DNA of 64,000 bases from Apostichopus japonicus (lineage: Eukaryota; Echinodermata; Holothuroidea; Aspidochirotida; Stichopodidae), in the NCBI RefSeq assembly GCF_037975245.1, contig NC_092572.1, positions 6,155,501 to 6,219,500 of the forward strand, written 5' to 3'. Position 1 is the stretch's first letter, and each line of letters starts with the position of its first letter. The translations under genes and the position numbers were made by a program. Of the stretch, positions 63,111 to 64,000 are shown one piece after another. The notes under the pieces are model-generated. The model was not told the DNA's origin, did not search any database, and worked only from the letters and a program-made list of their open reading frames with translations.

Positions 63111-64000
63111 CTGCAATCAAATAAAATGGATATAATAATCTGATGAAGATATGGTAATCAAATACATAACACCATACTGTCAAAATGTTCAAATTGCTAA
63201 ACAATTGTAAAGATACATGTACAGTTTATTGCATTTTACTACACTGGAACTATAGTCTTCTATGAGAGTAAAAAAAACATTTCAGAGACATTGAAATTGC
63301 TACATAATATTTGTAAGTATCAGAGCTGCATTACCACACACAACTTGTCCTAGATATTTATAAAATTGGTAAGGTATCAAAAAATTAAAAAAGTTAAAAT
63401 TCATTTTGCCTCATTTTTGTTTGCATTTTGATAAAACTTTTATTTATTGGTAGCAATAGATCCCGCTATAATGCATGCAGTTAAACAAGTTGCTCCCTTA
63501 ATTCTTGAAGGGTATTGTTCTTTACTTTCATTTTTAGGTTGGGTAGCTGTGGGGTACTGGGGTGGGGGGGTTGTAACTTTTCTCTATTTTGTCTGTCTTT
63601 GTTTCCTTCTGTTGAATAGGTTTGAATCAAATTAAGATACCAGTGAAGACATAGGTATCCCCTCAATATACAAGGCTAGCTTGCTTCTCTTGAAGAATAT
63701 CTTGTTTATAGTTTAATTATGAAGCAATCAATAGTAAAACCACTTGATATAAATTATGCTGATATCCACTCAAAGTCCTCAAAGCAAAAGTTCTTGTAGA
63801 CTAGTGTTTGGAACGTACGACATGTTGATATTCCCTATTGAGGGCGCCATATCGAGGGCGCTATACAAATGCAACAAAATAGCCAAACCAGCATACATTA
63901 TATATGGTTTGCATGCATATACTATTTATTAAATTGTAAATATTAGTGATTGTATCAGTCGCCGTATATCTATTGTTGCCCGAGGCTATGACCACAGGCA
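63111..64000. other. Upstream intron of the gene; SINE-like tail
   Basis: No exon or promoter is recognisable. GAGGGCGCCATA/GAGGGCGCTATACAAATGC near 63840-63870 resembles a SINE tail. The first exon and promoter must be further right. Confidence 0.5.

Noticed and set aside
593-63110. Naming the gene as Tie, ROR/MuSK, hemicentin, fibrillin or MEGF6
   Set aside because: Each shares only some modules; no kinase, FN3, TB or von Willebrand domain is seen in the window, so no symbol is justified.

Overview
The window is animal nuclear DNA. It is AT-rich and dense in introns, simple repeats and transposon remains, with no operons and no compact ORFs. Three tRNA-headed SINE families, Penelope-like, piggyBac-like and hAT-like pieces, and echinoderm-style repeat tails suggest a marine invertebrate deuterostome. 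A sea cucumber or other echinoderm is my best guess, and it is an inference.

One gene fills almost the whole window on the minus strand. I could place 54 consecutive exons, from 63110 (most 5') down to 593 (most 3'). Together they give 6,957 nt, or 2,319 codons. Neither the start codon and signal peptide (beyond 64000) nor the stop codon (before 1) is inside. Every exon has a GT donor, an AG acceptor, phase 1 at both ends and a length divisible by three, so the exons join in one open frame.

In protein order the modules are: an N-terminal six-Cys EGF-like module and a Ser-rich linker (62994-60090); a block rich in calcium-binding EGF (cbEGF) domains with two four-Cys modules (58098-40445); four cbEGF+EGF pairs (40159-33813) and two more cbEGFs (32069-31401); a run of about 11 short EGF domains (30454-16663); Ig, EGF, EGF, Ig, then five EGFs, then Ig (15745-5596); one frizzled-type cysteine-rich domain with all ten cysteines in a single exon (4903-4400); one EGF; and two more Ig domains (3380-593). 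Each Ig domain is split across two exons. The product should be a very large extracellular or membrane-anchored adhesion or receptor protein. Its C-terminus, which would show whether it is a receptor, is outside the window.

The introns hold the most unusual feature. Several minisatellites are copies of the end of the neighbouring exon together with its 5' splice site, so they form arrays of decoy donors: 25419-27393, 18087-18904, 14566-15109, and decayed copies near 11640-11795, 31313 and 34664. Acceptor-side copies lie at 30544 and 58099. Other introns carry a retroposed U2-snRNA-like element with a 13-bp target duplication (35239-35424), Penelope-type sequences with a hammerhead-like core, two piggyBac-like MITEs with TTAA ends, a 2.26-kb hAT-like element and a decayed LINE reverse transcriptase. 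No complete second gene was found.
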